DNA of 64,000 nucleotides from NCBI GenBank assembly GCA_905339215.1, contig CAJPFN010000009.1, positions 1 through 64,000 of the forward strand, read 5' to 3'. This document shows, in pieces, positions 19,102 to 30,300 of this stretch (its first letter is position 1; each line of letters starts with the position of its first letter). The position numbers and the translations under genes are program-made. This DNA is from Rhizobiaceae bacterium. Its GTDB lineage: Bacteria > Pseudomonadota > Alphaproteobacteria > Rhizobiales > Rhizobiaceae. Below the pieces are notes generated by a model. The model worked only from the letters and a program-made list of their open reading frames with translations, had not been told where the DNA came from and did not search any database.

Positions 19102-20892
19102 ATGCACCGCTACCGCAGCCATACCTGCGCAGAACTGAAGACCGGCCATGTCGGCCAGACCGTCCGCCTTTCCGGCTGGGTCCACCGCGTGCGCGATCAT
19201 GGCGGGCTGCTCTTCATCGACCTGCGCGATCACTACGGCCTGACCCAGATCGTCGCCGATCCCGACTCGCCGTGCTTCCGTACCGCCGAGACCGTGCGCG
19301 GCGAATGGGTGATCCGCGTCGACGGCGTCGTCAAGGCGCGCACGCCGGAGACGGTCAACGCCAACCTGCCGACCGGTGCGATCGAGGTCTTCGCCCGCGA
19401 CATGGAGGTGCTTTCTGCGGCGAAGGAGCTGCCGCTGCCGGTGTTCGGCGAGCCCGACTATCCGGAAGACATCCGGCTGAAGTACCGCTTCCTCGATCTG
19501 CGCCGCGACACGCTGCACAGGAACATCGTGGCGCGCACGAAGATCATCGCCGAGATGCGCCGCCGCATGGGCGAGGCGGGCTTCACCGAATATTCGACGC
19601 CGATCCTGACCGCCTCCTCGCCGGAAGGGGCGCGCGACTTCCTAGTTCCCTCCCGTATCCATCCGGGCGCGTTCTACGCGCTGCCGCAGGCGCCGCAGAT
19701 ATACAAGCAACTGATCATGGTGTCCGGCTTCGACCGCTACTTCCAGATCGCGCCCTGCTTCCGCGACGAGGATCCGCGCGCCGACCGCCTGCCCGGCGAG
19801 TTCTACCAGCTCGACCTGGAGATGAGCTTCGTCGAGCAGGACGACGTGTTGCAGACGATGGAACCGGTGCTGCGCTCGGTCTTCGAGACCTTCGCGGAAG
19901 GCAAGCCGGTGACCCAGGCGTTCCCGCGCATCGCCTACGACATCGCCATGCGCAAGTACGGTTCCGACAAGCCGGACTTGAGAAACCCGATCGAGATGCA
20001 GGACGTCTCCGAGCATTTCCGCGGCTCGGGCTTCAAGGTGTTCGCCAACATCCTTGCCAACGATCCGAAGGCCGAGGTCTGGGCGGTGCCGGCGAAGACC
20101 GGCGGGTCGCGGGCTTTCTGCGACCGCATGAACTCCTGGGCGCAGGGCGAAGGCCAGCCAGGGCTCGGCTACATCTTCTGGCGCAAGGAGGGCGAAAAGC
20201 TCGAGGGCGCGGGACCGATCGCCAAGAACATTGGCGAGGCGCGGACGGAAGCCGTTCGCCAGCAGCTCGACCTCGGCGAGGGCGACGCCGCCCTCTTCGT
20301 CGCCGGCGATCCGAAGAAGTTCGTCAAGTTCGCGGGCGATGCCCGGACGCGGGCCGGCGAAGAGTTGAACCTCGTCGACCGCGACCGCTTCGCGCTCTGC
20401 TGGATCGTCGACTTCCCCTTCTTCGAGTGGAACGAGGACGAGAAGAGAATAGAGTTCGGCCACAACCCGTTCTCTATGCCGCAGGGCGGCATTGAGGCGC
20501 TCACCGGCCAGGATCCGCTGTCGATCAAGGCCTTCCAGTACGACATGGTCTGCAACGGCTTCGAGATCGCCTCGGGCGGCATCCGCAACCACCTGCCGGA
20601 GACCATGGTCAAGGCCTTCGAGATTGCCGGCTTCAGCCGCGAGACGGTCGAGGAGCGTTTCGGCGGCCTCTACCGCGCCTTCCAGTACGGCGCGCCGCCG
20701 CATGGCGGCATGGCGGCCGGCGTCGACCGCATCGTCATGCTGCTGCTCGGCGCGAAGAACCTGCGCGAGATCACCATGTTCCCGATGAACCAGCAGGCCT
20801 ACGACCTCTTGATGAACGCGCCCGCTCCCGCCACGCCGCAGCAGCTGCGCGAGCTTCACCTGCGCGTGGCGTCGCCGAAGAAGGAAAGCTGA
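19102..20892 (+). CDS. aspS: aspartate--tRNA ligase
   Basis: A 596-aa bacterial-type class II aspartyl-tRNA synthetase that charges tRNA-Asp. The N-terminal OB anticodon-binding domain ([22 protein letters not shown]) precedes the catalytic core with motif 2 ([24 protein letters not shown]) and motif 3 ([15 protein letters not shown]). The bacterial GAD insertion lies between them. The start MHRYRSHTC is the family norm. TTGACA at 19004-19009 could be a -35 box, but no good -10 is seen at 17 bases. pcp follows after one base. Confidence 0.96.
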   Translation: MHRYRSHTCAELKTGHVGQTVRLSGWVHRVRDHGGLLFIDLRDHYGLTQIVADPDSPCFRTAETVRGEWVIRVDGVVKARTPETVNANLPTGAIEVFARDMEVLSAAKELPLPVFGEPDYPEDIRLKYRFLDLRRDTLHRNIVARTKIIAEMRRRMGEAGFTEYSTPILTASSPEGARDFLVPSRIHPGAFYALPQAPQIYKQLIMVSGFDRYFQIAPCFRDEDPRADRLPGEFYQLDLEMSFVEQDDVLQTMEPVLRSVFETFAEGKPVTQAFPRIAYDIAMRKYGSDKPDLRNPIEMQDVSEHFRGSGFKVFANILANDPKAEVWAVPAKTGGSRAFCDRMNSWAQGEGQPGLGYIFWRKEGEKLEGAGPIAKNIGEARTEAVRQQLDLGEGDAALFVAGDPKKFVKFAGDARTRAGEELNLVDRDRFALCWIVDFPFFEWNEDEKRIEFGHNPFSMPQGGIEALTGQDPLSIKAFQYDMVCNGFEIASGGIRNHLPETMVKAFEIAGFSRETVEERFGGLYRAFQYGAPPHGGMAAGVDRIVMLLLGAKNLREITMFPMNQQAYDLLMNAPAPATPQQLRELHLRVASPKKES

Positions 20893-20893
20893 G

Positions 20894-21556
20894 ATGAAGG
20901 AGGCGCAGTCGCATCGCCGGCCGCGCATCCTCGTCACCGGCTTCTCGTCCTTTCCTGGCGTATCGCGTAATCCGACCGAGCGGCTGATTGCCGAGCTCGA
21001 AAACCGCAGGGCCGAAACCGCCGCGCTCGGCGACATCCGTCTCGCCATGCTAGACGTCGACTACCGGAACCTGCCGCAGGCGCTGTCGCGGCTCGGCGCC
21101 GAGGTCCGGCCCGACATCGCCATCCATTTCGGCCTTTCCGGCAGGGCCGGCGGCTTCATGCTCGAGCGGCTGGCGCGCAACGTCGTCGGGCCGCTGCCCG
21201 ACAATGCCGGCCACGTGCCCGAGGCGCGTACGATATGCGCGCTCGCCGACGCCTACCCGTCGACCCTGCCGCTGGACGAGATGCGCGATGCGCTGGCCGG
21301 CGCCGGGCTGCCCGTCGACTGGTCGGACGACGCCGGCGACTATCTGTGCAATTTCCTCTTCTACCATTCGCGCGCCGGGCTGGCCGATGGCTTCGCGCCG
21401 CCGCTGTCGGGCTTCGTCCACGTGCCACCGCTCGTCGACGATCCCGGAGCGGACGGGGGAGGCGGCGCGCCGATCGCCTTCGACCGTCTGGTCGAGGGTG
21501 CACTGGCGATCCTTTCGACGGTCGCCGGCCACTGGCGTGGCAGGCACCAGATGTAG
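20894..21556 (+). CDS. pcp: pyroglutamyl-peptidase I-like cysteine peptidase (C15)
   Basis: A 220-aa member of peptidase family C15, which removes N-terminal pyroglutamate. The three active-site regions are present: Glu in GRAGGFMLERLARN, Cys in GDYLCNFLFYHS and His in GFVHVPPL. The opening ILVTGFSSFPGVSRNPTE matches the family pattern TGF-x-PF. It starts one base after the aspS stop and probably depends on that transcript. Pcp activity is inferred; some rhizobial members have not been tested. Confidence 0.88.
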   Translation: MKEAQSHRRPRILVTGFSSFPGVSRNPTERLIAELENRRAETAALGDIRLAMLDVDYRNLPQALSRLGAEVRPDIAIHFGLSGRAGGFMLERLARNVVGPLPDNAGHVPEARTICALADAYPSTLPLDEMRDALAGAGLPVDWSDDAGDYLCNFLFYHSRAGLADGFAPPLSGFVHVPPLVDDPGADGGGGAPIAFDRLVEGALAILSTVAGHWRGRHQM

Positions 21557-21559
21557 AAA

Positions 21560-21589
21560 GGCCCGGCGTTGCCGCCGGGCCGCATCCCT
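21560..21589. terminator. bidirectional terminator hairpin between pcp and the secreted hypothetical gene
   Basis: GGCCCGGCG (21560-21568) pairs perfectly with CGCCGGGCC (21573-21581) around TTGC. An A-rich stretch (GAAA) lies before it and CCCTTT after it, so it could end transcription of both convergent genes. Confidence 0.75.
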
Positions 21590-21608
21590 TTCGCGACAGC
21601 CGTAGGGT

Positions 21609-22805
21609 TCAGTCCTCGTTCGCGGTCACGGTGACGCCGAGCGTCTTCGTCAGATCCTGCGGCGAGGGCGACATGGCGCCGGCCATGATCACGGCGAAAG
21701 GAACCGCATTGGCCGGCTCCGCGGAGACCTGGATGCTTTTCGGGTCGTCGAGATAGGCCGAAACCGCGGCGGTCACCTGCGTGGTCAGTTCGGGATTGTT
21801 GAGCTGCGCCATCAGGAACGGAACGATCGCCTTCGCCTGGTTGGCGAGGTCGGGTCCCTTCATGCCCTGCTGGGCGGCGAGGAAATCGAGCACCTTGCCG
21901 GTCAGCGAATCGTCGTCGAAGCGGAGGCTTGCCGAATGGAAGCTCAGTTGCTGCATGAGGCCGAGCATGGCGAGGCCCTGGGCCGAGTTGTCGGCGCCTT
22001 CCGGCTGTGCCGCCATCTGCTTCTGCATTTCCTGCATCGACTTGATGAAGGCGGGCGTGTAGCCGCCAAGGTCGAAGGTGAATCCGATCGTGCCGGCGTT
22101 CTCGATCGAGATGTCGTACTGCGAGAGTTCGAGGCGGCCGTCGGTCGGCTGCCAGGAGCCGGCGAGTTCGAAGTAGCCGCTGATCGTCTGGTAGCCGAGC
22201 GCTTCCATGGTCTTCTTCGATTCGGCGTCGTCGACCAGCGTCAGATCGGCGGTGAACTTCTCCGCGGCGCCCGAGAACTCCATCGGCTGGCCGTCCGCGG
22301 GCGGCGTGATCTCGAAATGGAGCTGGTTCATGGAGAACGGGAGCTTGTCGCCGATCCGCACCGTCAGGCTCTCCATGTCGGCGGTTTCGTAGAGCATCAG
22401 TGCCGCGACCGGGTCCTGGTCGCCCTCGGCAGGCAGTTTCAGGCCGGCGAGCGAAATGCCCGTGATGTCGACCGTCGCGCCGTCCTCGGTCACGGAATAG
22501 TTCGGCAGCGTCACCTTGCCGATCGTGTAGGCGCCGTCCGCCTCGGTGATGTCGGAGAGGGTGACGGTGCCGATCGCGGTTTTAGTGGGTACGCCCGTGA
22601 CCGTGAAGGATGCGTCCGTAATGACCATTTCGGATGCATCGCCGCTGATGTTGCTCCACGAGACCTCGATCCCCTGGCCGGCGAACGCGGCCTTCAGGCG
22701 CTCGCCGACGGCGTTGGCATCCTGGGCCATCGCCGCCTGGAAAGGCACGGCAACGAGGAAGGATGAAAGGGCAAAAGTCCGCAATGCTGAGCGATGAATG
22801 TTCAT
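21609..22805 (-). CDS. secreted hypothetical protein (398 aa)
   Basis: Not assigned to a named function. A signal peptide is clear (MNIHRSALRTFALSSFLVAV..., cut after AMA before QDANA). The mature protein is a long, acidic, mostly beta-strand protein with repeated phrases such as ITDASFTVTGVPTKTAIGTVTLSD and GYFELAGSWQPTDGRLEL, lacking cysteines and catalytic motifs. The overall pattern resembles periplasmic DUF945-like or AsmA-like beta proteins, but this is impression only. The start at 22805 has AGGGAA upstream. It diverges from parC with 213 bases between. Confidence 0.75.
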   Translation of the reverse strand: MNIHRSALRTFALSSFLVAVPFQAAMAQDANAVGERLKAAFAGQGIEVSWSNISGDASEMVITDASFTVTGVPTKTAIGTVTLSDITEADGAYTIGKVTLPNYSVTEDGATVDITGISLAGLKLPAEGDQDPVAALMLYETADMESLTVRIGDKLPFSMNQLHFEITPPADGQPMEFSGAAEKFTADLTLVDDAESKKTMEALGYQTISGYFELAGSWQPTDGRLELSQYDISIENAGTIGFTFDLGGYTPAFIKSMQEMQKQMAAQPEGADNSAQGLAMLGLMQQLSFHSASLRFDDDSLTGKVLDFLAAQQGMKGPDLANQAKAIVPFLMAQLNNPELTTQVTAAVSAYLDDPKSIQVSAEPANAVPFAVIMAGAMSPSPQDLTKTLGVTVTANED

Positions 22806-23018
22806 GGCGTGTTCCCTGAGAGGATGGTCTTTTCGACAATTCACGCTTTCTCCTGTCGCCGGGAATCCCGACCGGAAAATGACGCGTTTCGGGCACTACC
22901 GCAAAATTTTCGCGAAAAGGCAATCGGCCGCCATTGCGAAAGGTTATCGCGGGATTGCGATACCAACCGGTTCTCGCCGGCCCTTGCCGCGAATCACCAT
23001 CCCCGATAGTCGGAAACC

Positions 23019-25325
23019 ATGGGAAAAGCCCTTGTCCCGCCCGGCGGCGGAAGTGACGACAATATCGAGCCGGTCGATCTGAAGGCAGCGCTCGAGGAGC
23101 GCTATCTCGCCTACGCGTTGTCGACGATCATGCACCGGGCGCTGCCCGACGTGCGCGACGGGCTGAAGCCGGTCCACCGGCGCATCATGCACGCCATGCG
23201 CCTGCTCAGGCTCAATCCCGAGCAGGGTTTCGCCAAGTGCGCCCGTATCGTCGGCGAGGTGATGGGCAAGTTCCACCCGCACGGCGACCAATCGATCTAC
23301 GACGCGCTGGTGCGCCTCGCCCAGGATTTCTCGGTGCGCTACCCGCTGGTCGACGGGCAGGGCAATTTCGGTAATATCGACGGCGATAACGCGGCGGCGA
23401 TGCGCTACACCGAGGCGCGTATGACCGATGTCGCGACCGCGCTGCTCGAGGGCATAACCGAGGACGCGGTCGACTTCCGCCCGACCTACAATGAAGAGGA
23501 CGAGGAGCCGGTCGTCCTCCCCGGGGCCTTCCCGAACCTGCTCGCCAACGGCTCTTCGGGCATCGCCGTGGGCATGGCGACGTCGATCCCGCCGCACAAC
23601 GCCGCCGAACTGTGCAATGCCGCGATCCACCTCATCGACCATCCCGATGCCACCGTCGCCGACCTGATGACCTCGCCTGGGCAATGGGAAGCGATGGCCG
23701 GCGATGCCGCGGCACGGCTTGGCTGCAAGGTCCGCGGTCCCGACTTCCCCACGGGCGGCACCGTCGTCGACGACTGGAGCGCCATCCTCTCGGCCTACGA
23801 AACCGGCCGCGGCGGCTTTCGCGTGCGCGCCCGCTGGACCCAGGAGGACCAGGGCAGGGGCACCTGGACGATCGTCGTCACAGAAATCCCCTACGGCGTG
23901 CAGAAGGCGCGGCTGATCGAGAAGATCGCCGAGCTGCTCATTGCGCGCAAGCTGCCGCTGCTCGAGGACATCCGCGACGAAAGCGCAGAGGACATCCGTG
24001 TCGTGCTGGTGCCGAAGAGCCGCACCGTCGACCCCGGCCTGCTCATGGAATCGCTTTTCAAGCTGACCGAGCTGGAGATCCGCTTCCCGCTCAACATGAA
24101 CGTCCTGTCGCGCGGCAAGGTGCCGAACGTGCTGTCGCTGAAGGCCGTGCTGCGCGAATGGCTCGACCACCGCAAGGACGTGCTGGTCAGGCGCTCGCGC
24201 CACCGCCTCGCCGAGATCGAAAAGCGTCTGGAAATCCTCGGCGGCCTGCTCGTTGCCTATCTCAACATCGACGAGGTGATCCGCATCATCCGCGAGGAGG
24301 ACGAGCCCAAGCAGGTGATGATGGCCCGCTGGTCGCTCACCGATGTCCAGGCCGAGGCGATCCTCAACATGCGCCTGCGCGCCTTGCGCAAGCTGGAAGA
24401 GATCGAAATCCGCAAGGAATTCGACGAGTTGAGCAAGGAGAAGGCTTCGATCCTGGCTCTGCTCGGCTCCGAGGCGACGCAGTGGAAGACCGTGCGCTGG
24501 GAAGTTGTGAACCTCCTGAAGAAGTTCGGCCTCGACACGGAGATCGGCAGCCGCCGCACCCGGTTCGACTCCGCGCCCGACCACGACGTCGAGGATATCC
24601 AGCAGGCCATGATCGAGAAGGAGCCGGTAACGGTGGTCGTCTCGGAAAAGGGCTGGCTGCGGGCGATGAAGGGCCACATCTCCGACCACTCGCTGTTCAC
24701 CTTCAAGGAAGGCGACGCCCTCAAGCTCGCGTTCCCGGCCCAGACGACCGACAAGATCCTGGTCTTCACCACTGGCGGCAAGTTCTACACGATCGGCGCC
24801 GACCGCCTGCCCGGCGGGCGCGGTCATGGCGAGCCGATCCGCATCATCGTCGACATGGAGAACGATCAGGACATCGTCACGGCTTTCGTCCACGATCCGA
24901 AACGCAGACTCCTGCTCGTCAGTCACCAGGGCAACGGCTTCATCGTGCCGGAGGCCGAGGTCGTCGCCAACACGCGCAAGGGTAAGCAGGTGATGAACGT
25001 CAAGGCGCCAGACGAGGCGGCCAGGTGCCTTCCTGTCGCCGGCGACCACCTCGCTATCGTCGGCGACAACCGCAAGATGCTGGTCTTCCCGTTGGCCGAG
25101 ATTCCCGAGATGGCGCGCGGCAAGGGCGTGCGCCTGCAGAAGTACAAGGACGGCGGCGTGCTCGACGCCAAGACGTTTGCCATGGAGACTGGACTCACCT
25201 GGCAGGATTCCGCCGACCGCGTTTTCACCCGCAGCCGCACGGAACTCGCCGAATGGATCGGCGATCGCGCCGCAGCCGGCCGGATGGTGCCGAAGGGTTT
25301 CCCGAGAACCGGCAAGTTCGGCTGA
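23019..25325 (+). CDS. parC: DNA topoisomerase IV subunit A
   Basis: A 768-aa type IIA topoisomerase subunit that unlinks replicated chromosomes. The N-terminal winged-helix/tower part has the active-site Tyr130 ([10 protein letters not shown]). The quinolone-pocket helix reads [16 protein letters not shown], placing Gln91 and Asp95 at the sites equivalent to E. coli Ser80 and Glu84. The C-terminal beta-pinwheel repeats are shorter than in GyrA and lack the GyrA box, which supports ParC over GyrA. The partner parE is not in the window. Confidence 0.93.
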   Translation: MGKALVPPGGGSDDNIEPVDLKAALEERYLAYALSTIMHRALPDVRDGLKPVHRRIMHAMRLLRLNPEQGFAKCARIVGEVMGKFHPHGDQSIYDALVRLAQDFSVRYPLVDGQGNFGNIDGDNAAAMRYTEARMTDVATALLEGITEDAVDFRPTYNEEDEEPVVLPGAFPNLLANGSSGIAVGMATSIPPHNAAELCNAAIHLIDHPDATVADLMTSPGQWEAMAGDAAARLGCKVRGPDFPTGGTVVDDWSAILSAYETGRGGFRVRARWTQEDQGRGTWTIVVTEIPYGVQKARLIEKIAELLIARKLPLLEDIRDESAEDIRVVLVPKSRTVDPGLLMESLFKLTELEIRFPLNMNVLSRGKVPNVLSLKAVLREWLDHRKDVLVRRSRHRLAEIEKRLEILGGLLVAYLNIDEVIRIIREEDEPKQVMMARWSLTDVQAEAILNMRLRALRKLEEIEIRKEFDELSKEKASILALLGSEATQWKTVRWEVVNLLKKFGLDTEIGSRRTRFDSAPDHDVEDIQQAMIEKEPVTVVVSEKGWLRAMKGHISDHSLFTFKEGDALKLAFPAQTTDKILVFTTGGKFYTIGADRLPGGRGHGEPIRIIVDMENDQDIVTAFVHDPKRRLLLVSHQGNGFIVPEAEVVANTRKGKQVMNVKAPDEAARCLPVAGDHLAIVGDNRKMLVFPLAEIPEMARGKGVRLQKYKDGGVLDAKTFAMETGLTWQDSADRVFTRSRTELAEWIGDRAAAGRMVPKGFPRTGKFG

Positions 25326-25420
25326 TTATTTGCCCTCGCCGCCACGGGGCCGAGCCCCGCTACATCTAGGATTCACCATTCCGCCTGTTGCGCCGCAAGC
25401 GTCGCAAGTGCACCCTTGAA

Positions 25421-25463
25421 TGCGAATGATCGTTCGCATAAATAGAGAGCGAACGTTCGCTCT
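25421..25463. promoter_or_regulatory. two palindromic operators, probably for the adjacent TetR regulator
   Basis: AGAGCGAACGTTCGCTCT (25446-25463) is a perfect 18-base palindrome. TGCGAATGATCGTTCGCA (25421-25438) is an 18-base near-palindrome with one mismatched pair. Both share GCGAA...TTCGC, and their centres are 25 bases apart. They end 12 bases before the TetR start codon, so binding would block transcription of the TetR-RND operon. Confidence 0.75.
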
Positions 25464-25475
25464 TCTAGGATTCCC

Positions 25476-26162
25476 ATGGACGACTTCCTCCTCGTCAAAG
25501 ATTCCGCGCCGCTAGCAGAGCCGGGTGAGCCGGTGTCACGCGCCGAGCGCCGCGACCTGCAGACGCAGCGCATCCTCGATGCTGCCAAGACCTGCTTCGT
25601 GCGCCACGGCTTCCAGGGTGCCTCGATGAACCAGATCTGCACCGAGGCCGGCATGAGCCCTGGCGCGCTCTACCGCTACTTCGCCTCGAAGGAAGCGATC
25701 ATCGAGGCGATCACGGATCAGCACCGGCGCGACGACGCCGAACTCTATGGTCGTATGCTGTCCAATCCGGACGTCATCGACGGCGTCGTGGAGACGGCGC
25801 TTGCCCATGTCCGCCAGGTCCATGAGCGTGCCATGGCGCCGCTCTTCGCCGAGATACGCGCCGAATCGATGCGCAATCCGGCGGTAGAGCGCTGCTGCAT
25901 GCTCAACATGGAGACGATACGCATCCAGTTCCGCGACTATCTGAGCGCTGCCGAGGAACGCGGCGAGATCGATCCGCTGGTCGACCTCGACACGCTGATG
26001 ACTGCGCTGATGGCGATCGGTGAGGGGCTGGCGCTGAACGACCTGCTCTCGCAGGGCGTCGACCCCGACAAGTTGGAGACGCTGGTGCGCGCCTCGGTCA
26101 TCGCCCTGCTTCGCCCGAGCGCGTCCCGCGCCGCCGCAGGCTCCCGACCTTCCGCGCGGTGA
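25476..26162 (+). CDS. TetR/AcrR-family repressor of the RND efflux operon
   Basis: A 228-aa TetR regulator. The N-terminal HTH spans about residues 26-75 (RILDAAKTCFVRHGFQGASMNQIC, then GMSPGALYRYFASKEAIIEAI). The C-terminal ligand-binding domain is of the AcrR type. It is the first gene of an operon with an RND adaptor and pump, and its stop overlaps a GTG of the adaptor frame. Two palindromes just upstream are the likely binding sites, so autorepression with release by a pump substrate is inferred. Confidence 0.9.
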   Translation: MDDFLLVKDSAPLAEPGEPVSRAERRDLQTQRILDAAKTCFVRHGFQGASMNQICTEAGMSPGALYRYFASKEAIIEAITDQHRRDDAELYGRMLSNPDVIDGVVETALAHVRQVHERAMAPLFAEIRAESMRNPAVERCCMLNMETIRIQFRDYLSAAEERGEIDPLVDLDTLMTALMAIGEGLALNDLLSQGVDPDKLETLVRASVIALLRPSASRAAAGSRPSAR

Positions 26163-26170
26163 GCAAAATC

Positions 26171-27367
26171 ATGTCCACGGGCCTTCGATTGTTCCCCGTC
26201 CTTGCCGTGCTGCTTGCGTCATTCGCGCCGGTCATTGGCCCCGCTGCTGCGGCAGGGCCGTCCGTATCCGTCGTGCAGGCGCCGCCGGCAATCCGCGTCG
26301 TCGCCGCAACGAGCCGCGAACTCGTCGAGACGCTCTCCGTCACCGGGACGGTCGTGGCACGCGAGGAAGCCGCCGCGGGAACCGACCTCGCCGGGCTGAC
26401 CGTCATGCGCCTCGACGCCGATCTGGGTGACGTCGTCACGAAGGGCGATGTGCTCGCCATTCTCGACCGCTCCGCGTTGGACGTCCAGCATGCCCAGATC
26501 CAGGCCAGCCGCGCCCAGGCGGTCGCCGCCGCGGCGCAGGTGAAGTCGCAGATCGCCGACGCCGAAATCGGCGTCCGCCAGGCCGGCGAGACACTGGAGC
26601 GCGCCCGCGCCTTGCAGGACAAGGGGATCGCCGCGAAGTCGCAGCTCGACAGTGCCGTCAACGCCTACGACAGCGCCAGGGCCAAGCTCGCCACCGCCGA
26701 GAAGGCGCTCGCCGCTGCCGAGGCGCAGATCGCCGTCGTCGACGCGCAGGAACGCAACGTGTTGCTGCAGATTTCGAAGACCGAGGTGAAGGCGCCTGCC
26801 GACGGGCTGGTGCTGGCGCGCAACGCCACGCTGGGCGGCATCGTCTCCGCCGCCGCAGGTCCGCTCTTCCGCATCGCCATCGGCTCGGAGTTCGAGCTCG
26901 CCGCGACCGTCGCCGAGACCGCGCTGCCGTCGATTGCTGTGGGCATGCCGGTACGCGTCACGGTGGCGGGCGCGTCGACGCCTGTCGAGGGCAAGGTTAG
27001 GCGCGTCTCGCCGGAGATCAACCAGGTCACGCGGCTGGGCTCGGTACGCATCGCGCTCGCGGCGAATTCGGGTGCGCGCGCCGGCAATTTCGCCCGCGGC
27101 GAGGTAGAATTGGTGCGGCGCGATGGCATCGCCGTTCCCGCGTCAGCGCTGGTCTATCGCGGCGAACAGGCTTTCCTTCAGCTGGTCGAGGACGGCAAGG
27201 TCCGCGCCGTGCCGGTCAAGGTCGGCGTGCGTGCCGGCGCAATGGTCGAGATCGTTGAGGGCGTCGCGGAAGGCCAGGAAGTCGTCGCCAGGGCCGGTAC
27301 CTTCGTCACCGACGGGGACGCGGTGACGCCTGTGCGCGAGGACGCCACAGGGGCGGTGCGTCCATGA
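26171..27367 (+). CDS. RND efflux periplasmic adaptor (membrane fusion protein)
   Basis: A 398-aa adaptor linking the inner-membrane pump to an outer-membrane channel. An N-terminal hydrophobic signal or anchor (RLFPVLAVLLASFAPVIGPAAAA) is followed by a lipoyl half (LSVTGTVVAREEAAAGTDLAG), an alpha-helical coiled hairpin (about residues 95-200), the second lipoyl half (KTEVKAPADGLVLARN) and beta-barrel domains. ATG 26171 was chosen; a GTG at 26159 overlapping the TetR stop is a real alternative. It overlaps the pump gene by 4 bases. Confidence 0.9.
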   Translation: MSTGLRLFPVLAVLLASFAPVIGPAAAAGPSVSVVQAPPAIRVVAATSRELVETLSVTGTVVAREEAAAGTDLAGLTVMRLDADLGDVVTKGDVLAILDRSALDVQHAQIQASRAQAVAAAAQVKSQIADAEIGVRQAGETLERARALQDKGIAAKSQLDSAVNAYDSARAKLATAEKALAAAEAQIAVVDAQERNVLLQISKTEVKAPADGLVLARNATLGGIVSAAAGPLFRIAIGSEFELAATVAETALPSIAVGMPVRVTVAGASTPVEGKVRRVSPEINQVTRLGSVRIALAANSGARAGNFARGEVELVRRDGIAVPASALVYRGEQAFLQLVEDGKVRAVPVKVGVRAGAMVEIVEGVAEGQEVVARAGTFVTDGDAVTPVREDATGAVRP

Positions 27368-30300
27368 ACTGGAACTTTTCCGCCTGGTCGATCCGCAACC
27401 CGATCCCGCCGATCCTGCTCTTCATCGTGCTCTTCACGCTCGGCGTGATGAGCTTCATGTCGTTGCCGGTGACGCGCTTCCCCAACATCGACCTGCCGAT
27501 CGTCTCGGTCGTCGTTCGGGACCCCGGCGTGGCACCGAGCGAACTCGAGACCCAGGTGACGAAGCGCGTCGAGGATGCCGTCGCCAACATAGCCGGCGTC
27601 AAGAATGTCTTCTCCAACATCACCGAAGGCAATTCTCAGACCCTCGTCGAGTTCCGTCTCGAGGTCGACACGCAGACCGCGGTGAGCGACGTCAAGGACG
27701 CCATCGAGCGCATCCGCTCGAACCTGCCGGCCACCGCCGACGCGCCGGTCGTCAACCGGGTCGACGTCGAGGGCCAGGCGATCCTCACCTACGCCGTCTC
27801 GGCGCCGGCGATGACGCTGGAGGAACTGTCCTGGTTCGTCGACGACACGGTCATCCGCAAGCTGCAGGGCGTCAAGGGCGTGGCCCGCGTCGATCGCTAT
27901 GGCGGCGTGACGCGCGAACTGAAGGTCGAGCTCGATCCGGACCGGCTCGAGGCGCTCGGCGTCACTGCGAGCGCCGTCAATGCCGCGCTGAGGGCGGCCA
28001 ATTCCGACCTGACCGGCGGCAGCGGCGAGTTCGCCGATCGCGACCAGACGATCCGCACGCTCGGCTCGGCGAAGTCGATCGCCGACCTCGAGAGCCTGGA
28101 GATTCCGCTGGGCGGCGGGCGCATCGTCAAACTGTCCGACATCGCTACGGTGACCGACACCTGGGCGAAGCCGAAATCCTTTGCCCGGTTGAACAACCAG
28201 ACCGTCGTCTCATTCGGCATCTTCCGCGGCAAGGGCGAGAGCGACGTCGACATCAACGAGCGCGCCATCGCCGCGATTGCCGATCTCCAGGCCGCAAACC
28301 CGGGCGTGACGATCGCCAAGGTCGACGATTCGGTGACCTTCACCGAAGGCAATTACGATTCGGCGATGGAGACGCTGATCGAAGGCGCCGTGCTCTCGGT
28401 GATCGTGGTCTTCCTGTTCCTGCGCGACATCCGCGCCACGCTGGTGGCGGCCACTGCGTTGCCGCTGTCGATCATCCCCGCCTTCTGGGCGCTCGACCTG
28501 CTCGGCTTCTCGCTCAACCTGATCAGCCTGCTCGGCATCACGCTGGTCGTCGGCATCCTCGTCGACGACGCCATCGTCGAGATCGAAAACATCGTCCGCC
28601 ACGTGAAGATGGGCAAGTCGCCTTACCGCGCCTCGCTGGAGGCAGCCGACGAGATCGGGCTGGCGGTCATCGCCATTTCGGCGACGATCATGGCCGTGTT
28701 CGCGCCGGTCTCCTTCATGGGCGGCATTGCCGGCCAGTATTTCAAGCAGTTCGGCCTGACCGTCGCCATCGCCGTGTTCTTCTCGCTGCTCGTCGCCCGC
28801 CTGCTGACGCCGATGCTGGCAGCCTACTTCCTGCGCGGCCACGCCCATGCTGAACCGAAGCCGGGCTGGATCATGCGGCTCTACGAACAGGCCTTGCGCG
28901 CGACGCTGCGCTTCCGCTGGATCACACTCCTCGGCGGCATCGGCTTCTTCGCCGCATCGATCTACGCGATCGGCTTCCTGCCCTCGGGCTTCATCCCCCG
29001 GGAGGATGCCAGCCGCATCGTCTTCTCGCTGGAACTGCCGCCCGGCAGCCGGTTGGAGGACACGCGCCTGGTCACCGACCACGTGACAGACCTGTTTCGC
29101 GAACTGCCCGAGGTGGAGAACGTCTACGTCATCGGCGGCTCCAACCCGACCGGCACGCTGGAACCGCGCCGCGCCACTGTCGTCGCCGACCTGATACACA
29201 AGTCCGAGCGCGACATCGACCAGGGCGCGATCGAAGAGATCCTGCTCGGCAAGCTCGAGGCCGTGCCGGACCTGCGTGCCTACTTCGTCAACCCGCGCGG
29301 CCAGCGTTCGCTCGAACTCGGCGTCATGGGTTCCGACGGCGTTACCCCCGACGAGCAGGCGCGCAAGATCCAGAGCGCCATGGCGGCGAGTGGGATGTTC
29401 CGCGGCGTGGCTTCAAACGCCGCGCTCGACCGGCCCGAAGTCACCGTGATCCCCGATCTCGACCGGCTCGCCGAACTCGGCATTTCGACCGCCACGCTCG
29501 CCGAGACGATGCGCGTGGCAACGATCGGCGACATCGACGCCAGGCTCGCCAAGTTCACCGTGGGCGACCGCCAGATCCCGATCCGCGTGCAGCTCACCGA
29601 AGCCGCCCGCGACGACATGGCGGTGATCGGCGCGCTGCCGGTGCCGACTGCATCGGGTGTCTCGGTGCCGCTGTCGTCAGTCGCCGAGATTCGCTACGGC
29701 CAGGGCCCGTCGTCGATCCAGCGCTACAACCGGGAGCGCCGCGTGGTCATCGGCGCGGACATGGCCGTCGGCTACGAGTTGGGCCAGGGCCTCGACGCGG
29801 TGTGGGCGCTGCCCGAGGTGAAGAACATGCCGGCGGGCGTGCGTATCCAGGAGACCGGCGACGCCGAGATCATGGGCGACGTCTTCGCCGGCTTTGCCAT
29901 GGCGATGACTGTCGGCCTGATGCTGGTCTTCGTCGTGCTGATCCTGCTGTTCGGTTCGGTGTTCCACTCCTTCACCATTCTTGGCTCGCTGCCGCTCGCC
30001 ATTGGTGGCGTTGTCGCCGGCCTGTGGCTGACGGGCTCGGCGGTGTCGATGCCGGTGGTCATCGGTATCCTGATGCTGATGGGCATCGTCACCAAGAACG
30101 CCATCATGCTCATCGATTTCGCCATCGACGCGGTGCATCGCGGCGTGTCGCGGACCGAGGCGATCGTCGATGCCGGCCGCAAGCGGGCGCGCCCGATCGT
30201 CATGACGACCATCGCCATGTCGGCCGGCATGGTGCCGGCGTCGCTGGCGCTGGGCGACGGCGGCGAATTCCGCGCGCCGATGGCGGTGGCGGTGATCGGC

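Noticed and set aside
22944-25049. 701-codon minus-strand frame opposite parC
   Set aside because: The same shadow effect; the plus-strand ParC motifs are unmistakable.
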